A DNA stretch of 25,507 nt from Alcanivorax sp. UBA4485 (GTDB lineage: Bacteria; Pseudomonadota; Gammaproteobacteria; Pseudomonadales; Alcanivoracaceae): NCBI GenBank assembly GCA_002389055.1, contig DGNT01000044.1, positions 1-25,507 of the forward strand, read 5' to 3'. The notes under the pieces are model-generated. The model did no database searches and was not told where the DNA came from. It saw only the letters and a program-made list of their open reading frames with translations. Of the stretch, positions 15,231 through 22,054 are shown piece after piece. Numbering within the stretch: the first letter of the stretch is position 1; each line of letters begins with the position of its first letter. Position numbers and translations under genes: made by a program.

Positions 15231-17306
15231 TTAGAAGGTGAATTTGACGCCCGCGTACACGGAGCGGGGTTCGCCGGCCTGCAGCAGGGCGGCGTCGGCC
15301 GGCGCCTGATCGCGCACGCTGAGGTTGGTCACATAGGCTTTGTCGGTCAGGTTGCGGCCTTCCACGTAGACTTCCCAGGTATCGCGGGTGACACCGGCGC
15401 GTAAACCCAGCAGCTCGTAGCCGTCCACTTCATAGGTGTTCATGAAGTCCGCGTAACGGTCGTCGACGATGTCGAAGGTCGGCCCGGCGAAGAAGCCGTT
15501 GGCGTGGCGATACAGAATCTCGCCTTTGACGAAAAAGTCCGGCGCCACCGGTAAGCGGTTGTCGCCGTACAGCGGGTCGTTGTCGAACCGGAAGTGGTTG
15601 TAGGTGATGCTCACCAGCGGCTCGATGCGGTGACGGCCGTCGCCGAGAGCGAAGCTGGCGCCGACCCGGGCTTCCACCCCGGCGTGGACGGTGTCTTCCA
15701 CGTTGGTGGCCAGGCTGGTGCCCGGTGCCTCGGGGTCGTCAATGGAAAGAATTTCGTCTTCGATTTGGGCGTAGTAAACCGCCAGTTCCCAGTTCCAATC
15801 GCTGGCCCGGCCCAGCGCCGAGGACCCGCGGGTGCCCACTTCGGCGACCACGCCTTGCATGGCGTCCAGGGGCTCCTCGTTACCGCTTATGTCATCTTCC
15901 AGTTCGTAAAGCGTCGGTGCTTCATAGAGTTTGCTGACATTGGTGAAAAGCTCACTGCGGTCGGTGAGCATGTAGACCAGACCCACGCGCGGGTTGATGG
16001 CCTCATAGGTGCCTTCCGGGTTGCGCTCCGCGCCGCTGTCGACGTCCACATTGCGCACTTCACGGTGGCCGGTGACCGCCTGGGCACCGTAGACCAGCGT
16101 CCAGCGGTCGGCGAAATACCAACGGTCCATCAGGAACAGCTCCAGGTTGTCGGCCTGGTTGTCCACCTTGGTGTCGAGGCCCTCGCGGATGCCGGCGGTA
16201 TGGGAATAATTGCCGCCTTTGACGCGGGTGTCGCCGTAGTTCAGCCCCACCAGCAGATCGTGATTCCCCAGCACGGTGTTGTAGCGCACGGTGCTGCCGA
16301 AGATGGTCTGGTCGTTGTCGATCAGCAGGCTGAAAAACGGCGACGCCACGATCGGGTGATACAGGGACTGGTCCTCGAAAGAGAAGCCCACCACCAAACT
16401 GCTGGTGTCGCTCAACGTCCACTCAGTGCGGTTGGCCGCGCGCCAGGTTTCCACGTTGTAGAGAAAGTTACCGCTCACATTATTGGGGTTGGCCTGGTAG
16501 GGGGCGTCCTCGAACTGATCCCGCGTCAGTGCGCCGGGCAGCTCCTGGTCGTTGTCCACGTAGCTCAGGTAGAAGCGGTTCTCCACCCGGTCGCTGATTT
16601 GCCAGCCGGTGTTGGCGTAGAAGCTGCCTCTTTGCTGCTCCTGGTGATCGCGGTAGCCGTCGTAGCTGCGTTGTTCCGCGGTGACCAGGGCATCGAAATC
16701 ACCGGACACCGCGCCGCCGGTCACCCGGCTTTGCACGGTGCCGTGGCTGCCGCCGGTGAGCGACACCTGATTGTCGGTGGTGCGCGCGGTGGGGCTGATG
16801 AAATTGATCGCGCCGCCCAGGGTGCTGGCGCCGTAGGTGAGCGCGTTGGCGCCGCGCGCCACCACCGCGTAGCGAGCGCTGAGCGGGTCGATAAAGCTGT
16901 TGTGGTTGTTGCCGTCGGCGGCGGTCACCGGCAGGCCGTCCACCATCAATTTGATGCCGTTGCCGTCGAAGTTCACCGCGTCCAGGTTGGAGCCCCGGCT
17001 GGAATAGAAGGTGGAATCACCGGTGGAGCCGTTGGCCGTCCACACGCCGGGCACGTAGCGCAGCATGTCGCCGAGGCTCACCACGTTGCGTTCGGAGAGA
17101 TCCTCGGCCTCGATCAGACTGACGCCCCCGGGCGTCAAAACCTGTTCTTTCACCAGATCGCCTTTGGTCTTTTCCGCTGAGCCGGCGTCCTGGCCCTGAA
17201 CGGTAATCGGTGCCAAAGAGTGGGTGTCGGCGTCCGCGGCGCAGGCGCCGAGGGGTAACAGGACGCCCAGACAGACGGTGAGCGGCTTGCGCTTGTAGGG
17301 GTGCAT
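15231..17306 (-). CDS. TonB-dependent outer-membrane receptor
   Basis: Imports a chelated metal, probably a ferric siderophore or ferric citrate-like compound, through the outer membrane using TonB energy. ATG 17306 gives a signal peptide (1-23, cleavage after the Ala-Cys-Ala run), then a TonB-box-like PITVQG (33-38). The plug has LRYVPGVW, SSRGSN, MVDGLPV and YGASTLGGAINF. The barrel of about 22 strands ends in the expected aromatic residue (VKFTF). At 691 residues the length is normal. The upstream frame to 17414 contains no plausible start. The gene is 30 bases from the PepSY gene, forming a pair. I looked for a Fur box in 17307-17448 and did not find a good match, so iron control is not shown. 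Confidence 0.93.
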   Translation of the reverse strand: MHPYKRKPLTVCLGVLLPLGACAADADTHSLAPITVQGQDAGSAEKTKGDLVKEQVLTPGGVSLIEAEDLSERNVVSLGDMLRYVPGVWTANGSTGDSTFYSSRGSNLDAVNFDGNGIKLMVDGLPVTAADGNNHNSFIDPLSARYAVVARGANALTYGASTLGGAINFISPTARTTDNQVSLTGGSHGTVQSRVTGGAVSGDFDALVTAEQRSYDGYRDHQEQQRGSFYANTGWQISDRVENRFYLSYVDNDQELPGALTRDQFEDAPYQANPNNVSGNFLYNVETWRAANRTEWTLSDTSSLVVGFSFEDQSLYHPIVASPFFSLLIDNDQTIFGSTVRYNTVLGNHDLLVGLNYGDTRVKGGNYSHTAGIREGLDTKVDNQADNLELFLMDRWYFADRWTLVYGAQAVTGHREVRNVDVDSGAERNPEGTYEAINPRVGLVYMLTDRSELFTNVSKLYEAPTLYELEDDISGNEEPLDAMQGVVAEVGTRGSSALGRASDWNWELAVYYAQIEDEILSIDDPEAPGTSLATNVEDTVHAGVEARVGASFALGDGRHRIEPLVSITYNHFRFDNDPLYGDNRLPVAPDFFVKGEILYRHANGFFAGPTFDIVDDRYADFMNTYEVDGYELLGLRAGVTRDTWEVYVEGRNLTDKAYVTNLSVRDQAPADAALLQAGEPRSVYAGVKFTF

Positions 17307-17448
17307 AGTGATGTTCCCGGCCCAGGAAAACGGCTGCTTAATACAGAAGGGTCCAGCGTGATGCTGTGTGGGCGGGGAGTTTATAGAGCGGGCCACCGCG
17401 CCGGAATGCGGCATAATGTCGCAGGGCGGCGCGGCGTTTGGGGCGGGC

Positions 17449-18312
17449 CTATTCGATATTCTGGATCTGCTCGCGCATCTGTTCGATCAGTACTTTGAGC
17501 TCCACCGCCGCGGCGGTGGTCTCGGCGTCCACGGATTTTGACGCCAGCGTGTTCGCCTCGCGGTTGAGTTCCTGCATCAGGAAATCCAGCCGGCGGCCCA
17601 CCTGGCCGCCCTTTTCCACCACGCGGCGCACTTCGGCAACGTGGGTTTCCAGGCGGTCCAGTTCTTCGTCCACGTCCATCTTCTGGGCGGCGAGCACCAG
17701 TTCCTGCTCCAGGCGCTCCGGGTCCGGGTTTTCCACCGCCTCCTGGACGCGCTGGCGCAGGCGGTCGCGCAGTGCCTCGCGGATGGCGGGCAGGGCCTGA
17801 CGAATGCGGGCCACCTGTTCGCCGACGCCGTCGAGGCGTTCGCGCACCATGCGCGCCAGTTGTTCGCCTTCCCGGTCGCGGGTTGCGATCAGAGCGTCCA
17901 GGGCTTCGTCGAGGGCGGCCAGTGCCTCGGCGTGCAGGGTGTCGGCGTCCACTTCCCGGGTGGAGAGCACCCCGGGGAAGCGCAGGATTTCCAGCGGATT
18001 CACCTGGCCGGCGTGGCGTACCAGGTCGTCGACGCGGCGGGCGGCCTCGGCGAGGTGTTTAACCAGGTCTTCGTTGAGCTCCAGTTCCGCTTCGCCTTCT
18101 TCGGTCTGGTAGCGCAGGGTGACGTCCACCTTGCCACGGCCCAGGCGCTGGCGGCAGCGTTCGCGGACGTCGTTCTCCAGGGCGCGCAGGCCCTCGGGCA
18201 GGCGCGGACCCACTTCCAGATAGCGGTGGTTCACCGAACGGATTTCCCAGGCCAGGCTGGCGCCGGTGAGGTGGCGGTCGGCTCGGGCAAAGGCGGTCAT
18301 GCTGCGAATCAT
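17449..18312 (-). CDS. yicC: YicC-family endoribonuclease
   Basis: YicC is a conserved cytoplasmic endoribonuclease implicated in small RNA turnover. The protein has 287 residues, the normal length, and starts with the diagnostic MIRSMTAFAR. It continues with WEIRSVNHRYLE and has a long helical middle. It ends with the C-terminal domain motif KGGQVGRRLDFLMQELNREANTLASK (family landmarks GRRLDF, QELNRE and NTLASK). ATG 18312 follows AGGGA; the open frame extends to 18393 without similarity to the family. The gene diverges from rph, as in several gammaproteobacteria where yicC and rph are neighbours. The following 142 bases before the receptor gene hold no clear terminator, so read-through is possible. 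Confidence 0.93.
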   Translation of the reverse strand: MIRSMTAFARADRHLTGASLAWEIRSVNHRYLEVGPRLPEGLRALENDVRERCRQRLGRGKVDVTLRYQTEEGEAELELNEDLVKHLAEAARRVDDLVRHAGQVNPLEILRFPGVLSTREVDADTLHAEALAALDEALDALIATRDREGEQLARMVRERLDGVGEQVARIRQALPAIREALRDRLRQRVQEAVENPDPERLEQELVLAAQKMDVDEELDRLETHVAEVRRVVEKGGQVGRRLDFLMQELNREANTLASKSVDAETTAAAVELKVLIEQMREQIQNIE

Positions 18313-18423
18313 GGGCGTCCCTGGGTTGTGGTCTGTGCGGCGAAGTGCGGGCTTAGTGTAGCGGGTCAAGCGACTGGAAGCATTCACGGGCAACCCGCCT
18401 CGCGTTGATGGGCGGGGGTTCGC

Positions 18424-18429
18424 TACAAT
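18424..18429 (+). promoter_or_regulatory. Possible rph -10 box
   Basis: TACAAT at 18424-18429 lies 34 bases before the rph ATG. No good -35 was found at 16-18 bases; TTGATG (18405) is only 13 bases away. An imperfect inverted repeat, AACCCGCC (18392-18399) with GGCGGGGGTT (18411-18420), lies just upstream. The rest of the divergent yicC-rph gap has no other clear signal. Confidence 0.4.
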
Positions 18430-18463
18430 GGCGGATCATTCGATCCCGAATCAAGGAGTTTTC

Positions 18464-19183
18464 ATGCGCCCTTCCGGCCGCCAGCTCGACCAGATGCGCG
18501 ACGTATCCTTCGTACGCGATTTCACCATGCACGCCGAAGGCAGCGTGCTGGTGTCCTTCGGCAATACCAAGGTGTTGTGCACCGCGTCCGTGGAGGATGG
18601 CGTGCCGCGTTTCCTCAAAGGCAAGGGCCAGGGCTGGATCACCGCCGAGTACGGCATGCTGCCCCGTTCCACCCACACCCGTTCCGGCCGGGAGGCGGCG
18701 CGCGGCAAGCAGGGCGGTCGCACCCTGGAGATTCAGCGGCTGATCGGGCGCTCCCTGCGGGCCGCCGTGGACCTGAAAAAACTGGGTGAGAACACCATCT
18801 TTCTGGATTGCGACGTGATCCAGGCCGATGGCGGCACCCGCACCGCGTCGATCTCCGGTGCCTGCGTGGCCCTGGTGGACGCCTTCACCACCCTGCTGGA
18901 GCGCAAGCGCATCAAGGAAGACCCCCTCAATGGTCTGATTGCCTCGGTGTCGGTGGGGATTTATAAGGGAGAACCGGTGTTGGATCTGGATTATCCCGAA
19001 GATTCCAACGCCGACACGGACATGAACGTGGTGATGACCCAGCATGGTGGGTTCGTGGAGATTCAGGGCACCGCCGAGGGCGACGAGCCGTTCACCCGTC
19101 AACAGTCCGATCAGTTGCTGGGCCTGGCCGAGAAAGGCATTGGTGAGATCGTCCGCAAGCAGCAGGAGGTGCTGGGCTGGTAA
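18464..19183 (+). CDS. rph: RNase PH
   Basis: Phosphate-dependent 3'-to-5' exoribonuclease that trims tRNA precursors and takes part in rRNA decay. The 239 residues match the family. It begins MRPSGRQLDQMR and contains GNTKVLCTASVEDGVP, GWITAEYGMLPRST and GGRTLEIQRLIGRSLRA (phosphate and RNA contacts). ADGGTRTASISGACVAL follows, then DLDYPEDSNADTDMN. No truncation like that of E. coli K-12 rph is seen; the C-terminal helix is complete. ATG 18464 has AAGGAG at 18453-18458; the ATG at 18428 lies on the -10 box and lacks a ribosome site. pyrE follows after 17 bases, so rph-pyrE form one unit. Confidence 0.96.
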   Translation: MRPSGRQLDQMRDVSFVRDFTMHAEGSVLVSFGNTKVLCTASVEDGVPRFLKGKGQGWITAEYGMLPRSTHTRSGREAARGKQGGRTLEIQRLIGRSLRAAVDLKKLGENTIFLDCDVIQADGGTRTASISGACVALVDAFTTLLERKRIKEDPLNGLIASVSVGIYKGEPVLDLDYPEDSNADTDMNVVMTQHGGFVEIQGTAEGDEPFTRQQSDQLLGLAEKGIGEIVRKQQEVLGW

Positions 19184-19200
19184 GCCCGGTGGGGAACGGA

Positions 19201-19869
19201 ATGAAAAACTACAAGAAGCACTTTTTGCGCTTCGCCGAGGAGCGCCAGGCGCTGAAGTTCGGGGAGTTCACCCTGAAATCCGGGCGCATCAGCCCGTACT
19301 TCTTTAACGCCGGCACCTTTTACACCGGTGAGGCGCTGGCCCGTCTGGGCCGCTATTACGCCGACGCCATTGTTGAGTCGGGCATTGAGTTCGACATGCT
19401 GTTCGGCCCCGCCTATAAGGGCATCCCGCTGGTGGCGGCGGTGTCCGTGGCGCTCGCCGAGCACCATGGCCGCGACCTGCCCTGGGCGTTTAATCGCAAG
19501 GAAGCCAAGGACCACGGCGAAGGCGGCTGGCTGGTGGGCGCGCCGCTGGAAGGCCGCGCGCTGGTGATCGACGACGTGATCACCGCCGGTACCGCCATCC
19601 GTGAGGTGGCGGAGCTGTTCGAGCGCACCGAGGCGAGCATCTCCGGGGTGTTCGTGGCGGTGGACCGCCAGGAGCGCGGTCGTGGAGAGTCTTCAGCGCC
19701 TGGTGGAGGGCTGTCGGCGATCCAGGAGGTGCAGGAAAGTATGGGGGTTCCGGTGCGCAGCATCGTGTCCATGTCCGACATCATCGTCTGGCTGGAAGAG
19801 CAGGAAGGGCGTGACGCGGATCGCGTGGCGCTCAAGCAGTACCGCAAGCGCTACGGCGTGGAGGGGTAA
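19201..19869 (+). CDS. pyrE: PyrE, orotate phosphoribosyltransferase
   Basis: PyrE joins orotate to phosphoribosyl pyrophosphate to form OMP in pyrimidine synthesis. The 222 residues start MKNYKKHFLRFA. They show LKSGRISPYFFNAG (25-38), the flexible catalytic loop KEAKDHGEGG (100-109) and the PRPP loop LVIDDVITAGTA (121-132). ATG 19201 is preceded by GGGGAACGGA; a GTG at 19189 is less likely. The gene lies 17 bases after rph. Crc, which sits between pyrE and rph in Pseudomonas aeruginosa, is not present here. The stop is 2 bases before the next start. Confidence 0.96.
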   Translation: MKNYKKHFLRFAEERQALKFGEFTLKSGRISPYFFNAGTFYTGEALARLGRYYADAIVESGIEFDMLFGPAYKGIPLVAAVSVALAEHHGRDLPWAFNRKEAKDHGEGGWLVGAPLEGRALVIDDVITAGTAIREVAELFERTEASISGVFVAVDRQERGRGESSAPGGGLSAIQEVQESMGVPVRSIVSMSDIIVWLEEQEGRDADRVALKQYRKRYGVEG

Positions 19870-19871
19870 GC

Positions 19872-20498
19872 GTGAGGTGGCTGCGGTGCGGACTGGTGCT
19901 GGCGTCGTTGGCGTTGTGGCCGGTGCAGGCGCCGGCGGCCCCCAAGCAGAAAGAGCCCGCCGGTGAGGTCATGTACCGCTACACCAAGTCGGACGGCACC
20001 CTGGCGGTGAGCGCCACGCTCAACGAGCAGGCCATCCACGCCGGCTATCAGGTGCTGGACCTCAGCGGTCGCGTGCTGCGCCGCGAGCCGGCGGCGCCCC
20101 CGGAAGAGCAGGCGCGTCGCCGTGAGGCGATGGAGGCCCGGCAACAGGCGCAACAGCAAGCCGAGCGGGACAAGGAGCTGGAGCGGCTTTACGCCGGGCC
20201 GGAAGACGCGGTGCGCGCCCGCGACCGCCAGCTGGAAGCGCTGGAGTTACGCATCAGCTACGCCACCAACACGCTGGCGCAACTGGAAGAAAAGCGCGAC
20301 GAGGAGGTCAGCCTGGCCGCCCGCGCCGAGCGCGCCGGCCGGCCGGTGCCGGAGGGCACCCGCCAGGCCATCGACGATTACCAGCGCCGTATGGCCCATG
20401 TGCGGCGGGAAATCGCCGGCTACGAGAAGGACAAGCAGGCGGTGCGCGAGCAGTACGCGCCGATTATTGACCGATTGGAGGAGCTGGAAGACTCTTAA
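19872..20498 (+). CDS. Periplasmic DUF4124-like coiled-coil protein, function unknown
   Basis: A 208-residue exported protein. The first 22 residues form a signal peptide with charged start, Leu/Ala core and an Ala-Pro-Ala cleavage area. Residues about 31-64 (GEVMYRYTKSDGT and onward) resemble a short beta-rich DUF4124 domain. Residues about 77-208 are almost entirely charged helix rich in Glu, Arg, Gln and Ala, likely a coiled coil (for example REAMEARQQAQQQAERD). It starts with GTG, and its ribosome site GAGGGG lies inside the last codons of pyrE. It is therefore probably translated by coupling as the last gene of rph-pyrE. Its stop overlaps the slmA stop on the other strand. I do not recognise a function; a cell-envelope role is only a guess. 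Confidence 0.8.
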   Translation: MRWLRCGLVLASLALWPVQAPAAPKQKEPAGEVMYRYTKSDGTLAVSATLNEQAIHAGYQVLDLSGRVLRREPAAPPEEQARRREAMEARQQAQQQAERDKELERLYAGPEDAVRARDRQLEALELRISYATNTLAQLEEKRDEEVSLAARAERAGRPVPEGTRQAIDDYQRRMAHVRREIAGYEKDKQAVREQYAPIIDRLEELEDS

Positions 20499-21082
20499 TC
20501 GCGGAAGACTGTCGGGCCCAGCAGCGCCCATTGCTCCGGCCAGTCCTGGCCGGGGCGGATTCTGAAACCGGAACGCACGAATTGGGCGATGCGCCCTTCC
20601 ACCACCGCCAGCAGCAGGTTGGCGGTGATCGTGGGGGTGGCGGCGGTGCGTTTGCCTTCCTTGAACTCGGCGTCGCGGACCACTTGCTTGAGCTGGCTTT
20701 CCACCCGGTCATAGAACTGTTGAATACGTCGGTGCAGGCGCTCGTTCTCGCCGGTGAGGGCGTCGCCGGTGAGCAACCGGGTGATGCCCGGGTTGCGTTC
20801 GGTGAACGCCAGGATCAGCGTGAGAATCTGTTCCACCTGGGTGAGCGCGTCCCCCTCGCCGGTGATCCGGTTGATGCGCGAGAAGATCGCCTCTTCGATG
20901 AAGTCGATCAGCCCTTCGAACATCTTCGCCTTGCTCGGAAAATGCCGATACAACGCGGCTTCGGACACCCCCACTTCCCGCGCCAGGCCGGCGGTGGTGA
21001 TCCGCCCGCCCGGTTCCGCTTCCAGCATGTGCGCCAGGGCCTGCAGGATTTGCTCCTTTCTGGACGGAGTCTGTTCTGTCAT
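20495..21082 (-). CDS. slmA: SlmA, nucleoid-occlusion TetR-family factor
   Basis: SlmA binds specific chromosomal sites and blocks FtsZ assembly over the nucleoid. The 195 residues start with a TetR-type helix-turn-helix: KEQILQALAHML, ITTAGLAREVGVSEAALYRHFPSKAKMFEGLI (landmarks GVSEAALYRHF, SKAKMF). An all-helical domain follows with NPGITRLLTGDAL and the C-terminal RFRS-like FVRSGFRIRP. These features are characteristic of SlmA rather than a drug-responsive TetR. The order argB-slmA, 38 bases apart on the same strand, agrees with other gammaproteobacteria in which slmA lies near dut and argB. The end overlaps the stop of the coiled-coil gene. Confidence 0.92.
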   Translation of the reverse strand: MTEQTPSRKEQILQALAHMLEAEPGGRITTAGLAREVGVSEAALYRHFPSKAKMFEGLIDFIEEAIFSRINRITGEGDALTQVEQILTLILAFTERNPGITRLLTGDALTGENERLHRRIQQFYDRVESQLKQVVRDAEFKEGKRTAATPTITANLLLAVVEGRIAQFVRSGFRIRPGQDWPEQWALLGPTVFRD

Positions 21083-21120
21083 TCGTCGTTCCCGTTTTAG
21101 GCGTTTTTAATTGTTGCTGA

Positions 21121-22020
21121 TCAATGCTTGCTGATCAGCGTACCGACCCCCTTGTCGGTAAGAATTTCCAGCAGCACCGCGTGGGCCACCCGGCCATCAA
21201 TGATGTGCGAGGTGTGCACGCCGTTCTCCACCGCTTCCAGGGCGCAGCGGATCTTCGGCAGCATGCCGCCGTGGATGGTGCCGTCCTTGATCAACGCGTT
21301 GACGCGGTCCGCCGTAAGGCCGGTGAGCACGCGGCCTTCCTTGTCCTTGAGGCCGGCCACGTTGGTGAGCAGGATCAGCTTTTCGGCGCGCAGCACCTCC
21401 GCCACCTTGCCGGCCACCAGGTCGGCGTTAATGTTGTAGCTGGTGCCGTCCTGATCGACGCCGATCGGCGCGATCACCGGAATAAAGTCGCTGCCGCCGA
21501 GCAGGTCGAGCACCTTGGTGTCGATGCCCTGCACCTCGCCCACGTGGCCGATGTCGATGATTTCCGAAGCCTGCAGTTCGGGGTTGTCGGCGTCCAGGTT
21601 CTTGAGCAGCATCTTGCGCGCCTTGATCAGGCGGCCGTCCTTGCCGGTCAGGCCCACCGCCTGCCCGCCGTTGTGCTGAATCAGGTTGACGATGTCCTTG
21701 TTGACCAGGCCGCCGAGCACCATCTGCACCACGTCCATGGTTTCCCGGTCGGTGACGCGCATGCCCTGCACGAACTTACTTTCCTTGCCGAGCCGGTTGA
21801 GCAGATCGCCGATCTGCGGCCCGCCGCCGTGGACGATCACCGGGTTGATGCCGACCTGCTTCATCATCACCACGTCGCGGGCAAAGCTGTTCTTCAGCTC
21901 GTCGTTTTCCATGGCGTTGCCGCCGTACTTGATCACCACGGTGGTGCCGGCGAAGCGCTGAATGTAAGGCAGCGCTTCAATCAGAACGCGGGCGGTTTCC
22001 TGGGCGCTCTTGGTGTCCAT
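21121..22020 (-). CDS. argB: ArgB, N-acetylglutamate kinase
   Basis: ArgB phosphorylates N-acetyl-L-glutamate, the second step of arginine synthesis. The 299 residues contain VIKYGGNAM (29-37), VIVHGGGPQI, the substrate segment GMRVTD and the C-terminal KLILLTNVAGLKDKEG. Residues 1-27 form an N-terminal helix before the kinase core. In Pseudomonas and Thermotoga such a helix builds the hexamer inhibited by arginine, so feedback inhibition is likely. ATG 22020 has GGAGAAAG upstream. It begins only 34 bases after the stop of the algC-like gene. A 10-base direct repeat, TTGCTGATCA, lies across the argB stop codon. Confidence 0.96.
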   Translation of the reverse strand: MDTKSAQETARVLIEALPYIQRFAGTTVVIKYGGNAMENDELKNSFARDVVMMKQVGINPVIVHGGGPQIGDLLNRLGKESKFVQGMRVTDRETMDVVQMVLGGLVNKDIVNLIQHNGGQAVGLTGKDGRLIKARKMLLKNLDADNPELQASEIIDIGHVGEVQGIDTKVLDLLGGSDFIPVIAPIGVDQDGTSYNINADLVAGKVAEVLRAEKLILLTNVAGLKDKEGRVLTGLTADRVNALIKDGTIHGGMLPKIRCALEAVENGVHTSHIIDGRVAHAVLLEILTDKGVGTLISKH

Positions 22021-22054
22021 GACTGCTTTCTCCAACCGGTCAAAAAGTATCCGT

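Noticed and set aside
15594..17180. A 528-codon forward frame opposite the TonB receptor gene
   Set aside because: It has no recognisable domain and is an antisense shadow of a well-defined receptor.
17307..17448. A Fur box upstream of the TonB receptor
   Set aside because: No GATAAT-type hexamer array was found by eye on either strand; only a lone TATAAA-like -10 without a good -35.
19184..19200. A crc gene between rph and pyrE as in Pseudomonas
   Set aside because: Only 17 bases separate the two genes.
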